Position numbers and translations under genes: made by a program. The notes beneath the pieces were generated by a model. That model was not told the origin of the DNA. It made no database searches and saw nothing but the letters and a program-made list of their open reading frames with translations. From NCBI GenBank assembly GCA_018262505.1, contig JAGSYV010000011.1:62001-126000 (forward strand): DNA of 64,000 nt. Reading direction: 5' to 3'. The stretch comes from Pseudomonadota bacterium. GTDB lineage: Bacteria > Pseudomonadota > Alphaproteobacteria > Rhizobiales > Pleomorphomonadaceae. Position 1 is the first letter of the stretch. Every line of letters begins with the position of its first letter. This document shows, one piece after another, positions 63,057 through 64,000 of the stretch.

Positions 63057-64000
63057 TCACTCGCTGGCTTTGGCTGGTTTGACGGCCGGGACGGTCATCG
63101 GCCCTGGCGGCATGTCTGACGGACTGATGTCCGATGTCGTCGCTTGGTCGGGCTCAGGGGTGCTCAACTCGATTTTCGGCGCCGGTCCCGTCACCAATTG
63201 ATCGGGCGCCATGTCGGCCGGGCTGATGTCCGCGTTCCATTGCATTTCGCCCTGGCGGATTGCCTCAAGCTCTGTGATCCGGTTCGGATCTGTCACCGGC
63301 TTGCCGCTGCCATCGGGCGGGGTGGCGAAGAAGCGGGCGGGAGCGAGCTGATATTTCCCGTCGCTGTCTATGTACCAAGCCTGATAGCGCGGCGCGCGGC
63401 CGGCTCGAACGTCGGCCTCCGTCGTCTCATCGGGGACAAGGAAGATGGCCTTCGGCTGGATGCCCTTTGAGGTGAGATCCGCAAGCGCCTGCTGGCGGAT
63501 GTAATCATGGCTTCCCTTGGGGTCGGCCGGATAGGCTTTCTCCGGCGGCAGGAACATCACGGCGTCAGGGCCATCCATTGATAGGGCGGACGTTCCGTAG
63601 CGCCGTTGAAACCGATCGTTGGCGAGCTTGGTCCCGGCGTCCAAGTCGCCGCCGGCATCGAACACGGCTTCGGTCAGCGTCTCCCGGTAGTCGCTGACGA
63701 TCGCAGCCGATTGCGCGGTGGTCTTGCCAAGCGTTGGCGGGCTGGAAAACCATCCGCCGCCGAACAGCGAGCGAACGTCGCTTTCGGTGGCCGCCGCGTC
63801 GATCGCCTTTCTCATCGGTTCGGCGTCCATCAGCGCGGCGCGCTGGCGGACCTTCTCCGGATCTTGGGCATCGAGTATGCGCCGCGTGGCTTCAGTCGGC
63901 GAAAGCCCGACCGACGACGTGTAGTGATCGAACAGCGCGACTTGATCCGCCAGCGCGCCACCCGATGGCGAGCGAGCCAGCGCCCCAGCGTTCACGGCGC
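63057..64000 (-). CDS. phage protein, probable virion component (5' end outside window)
   Basis: At least 314 residues, open at the right edge; the Met at 63995 is probably internal. Sequence features: LFDHYTSSVGLSPTEATRRILDAQDP, a Pro-rich region, and near the C-terminus two short repeats ISPADMAPDQ and ISPSDMPPGP. It has the helical, low-cysteine composition of internal virion or scaffold proteins. It is translated just upstream of the large internal protein and is presumably co-transcribed with it. Confidence 0.55.
   Translation of the reverse strand, partial: AVNAGALARSPSGGALADQVALFDHYTSSVGLSPTEATRRILDAQDPEKVRQRAALMDAEPMRKAIDAAATESDVRSLFGGGWFSSPPTLGKTTAQSAAIVSDYRETLTEAVFDAGGDLDAGTKLANDRFQRRYGTSALSMDGPDAVMFLPPEKAYPADPKGSHDYIRQQALADLTSKGIQPKAIFLVPDETTEADVRAGRAPRYQAWYIDSDGKYQLAPARFFATPPDGSGKPVTDPNRITELEAIRQGEMQWNADISPADMAPDQLVTGPAPKIELSTPEPDQATTSDISPSDMPPGPMTVPAVKPAKASE

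Larger units (their letters stand above)
56548..64000. mobile_element. prophage or prophage remnant adjoining the truncated tRNA-Thr, extends beyond the window
   Basis: To the right of the half tRNA the content changes: a truncated SRAP gene, an A/T-rich stretch (57050-57115), an excisionase-like HTH gene, short orphan genes with lower G+C, then large leftward phage structural genes that continue past 64000. No integrase is seen; it would be expected next to the tRNA and may have been lost or lie at the far end. The 56548-56679 stretch holds no gene. The right end and second attachment site are outside the window. Confidence 0.7.

Overview
This is high-GC alphaproteobacterial DNA, most likely from Hyphomicrobiales (Rhizobiales). 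The evidence is the gene set: a 1,580-residue NAD-glutamate dehydrogenase, DUF2794, MbfA (ferritin-VIT1), an OpgG/OpgH pair, SDHAF4-like and TusA small proteins, a hemC-hemD-mitofilin-hemY string, tsaD-gpsA, and a Zur-type palindrome. Genus cannot be fixed from the window. Positions 1 to about 56.4 kb look chromosomal. From about 56.5 kb to the right edge there is a prophage or prophage remnant next to a truncated tRNA.

Layout. 0-3 kb: TesA-type esterase divergent from a YbbA-like ABC ATPase, a DinB-fold protein, an aldo/keto reductase and DUF2794. 3-16 kb: NAD-GDH, a YihY membrane protein, an inositol-phosphatase-family enzyme, pyruvate carboxylase, and the periplasmic glucan pair opgG-opgH. 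18-24 kb: a wrecked glpR, a peptide-deformylase-like protein without its catalytic residues, a YciI/EVE/methyltransferase run, and acetyl-CoA synthetase. 23.5-27.3 kb: an operon PepSY - cytochrome b561 (decayed) - response regulator fused to histidine kinase - mbfA. 27.5-33.3 kb: purH, a heparinase II/III-fold protein whose frame runs into purH, rsmB, and an htpX broken by a deletion. 33.4-36.6 kb: small redox/assembly genes (SDHAF4-like, DsbB, SCO, TusA) and a zinc-binding protein gene behind a perfect 18-bp Zur-like palindrome. 36.8-47.7 kb: a carbohydrate island with a GH36 alpha-galactosidase, a YihS-like sugar isomerase, an RbsABC-type importer, an FGGY kinase, a PfkB kinase and a class I aldolase-like protein. 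48-56.4 kb: a flavoprotein reductase, tsaD-gpsA, and divergently the tetrapyrrole genes hemC, hemD (fused to a mitofilin-like domain) and a HemY-family protein.

The most striking property of the window is not one novel cassette. Several unrelated housekeeping genes each lack a short conserved internal block while the flanking sequence is intact: glpR (N-terminus plus an internal piece), cytochrome b561 (N-terminal membrane segment plus C-terminal segment), htpX (about 43 residues with the third zinc ligand, out of frame) and hemC (about 35 residues, in frame). The list extends to a half tRNA-Thr and a half SRAP gene. Either this lineage accumulates small deletions or the assembly has dropped short stretches. 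hemC is the deciding case, because a 35-residue loss in its conserved core should not be tolerated.

The second point of interest is the sugar island. Its isomerase closely resembles YihS, and it sits near a sugar kinase and an aldolase-like protein that could form an isomerise-phosphorylate-cleave route. The substrate is not determined by the sequence.
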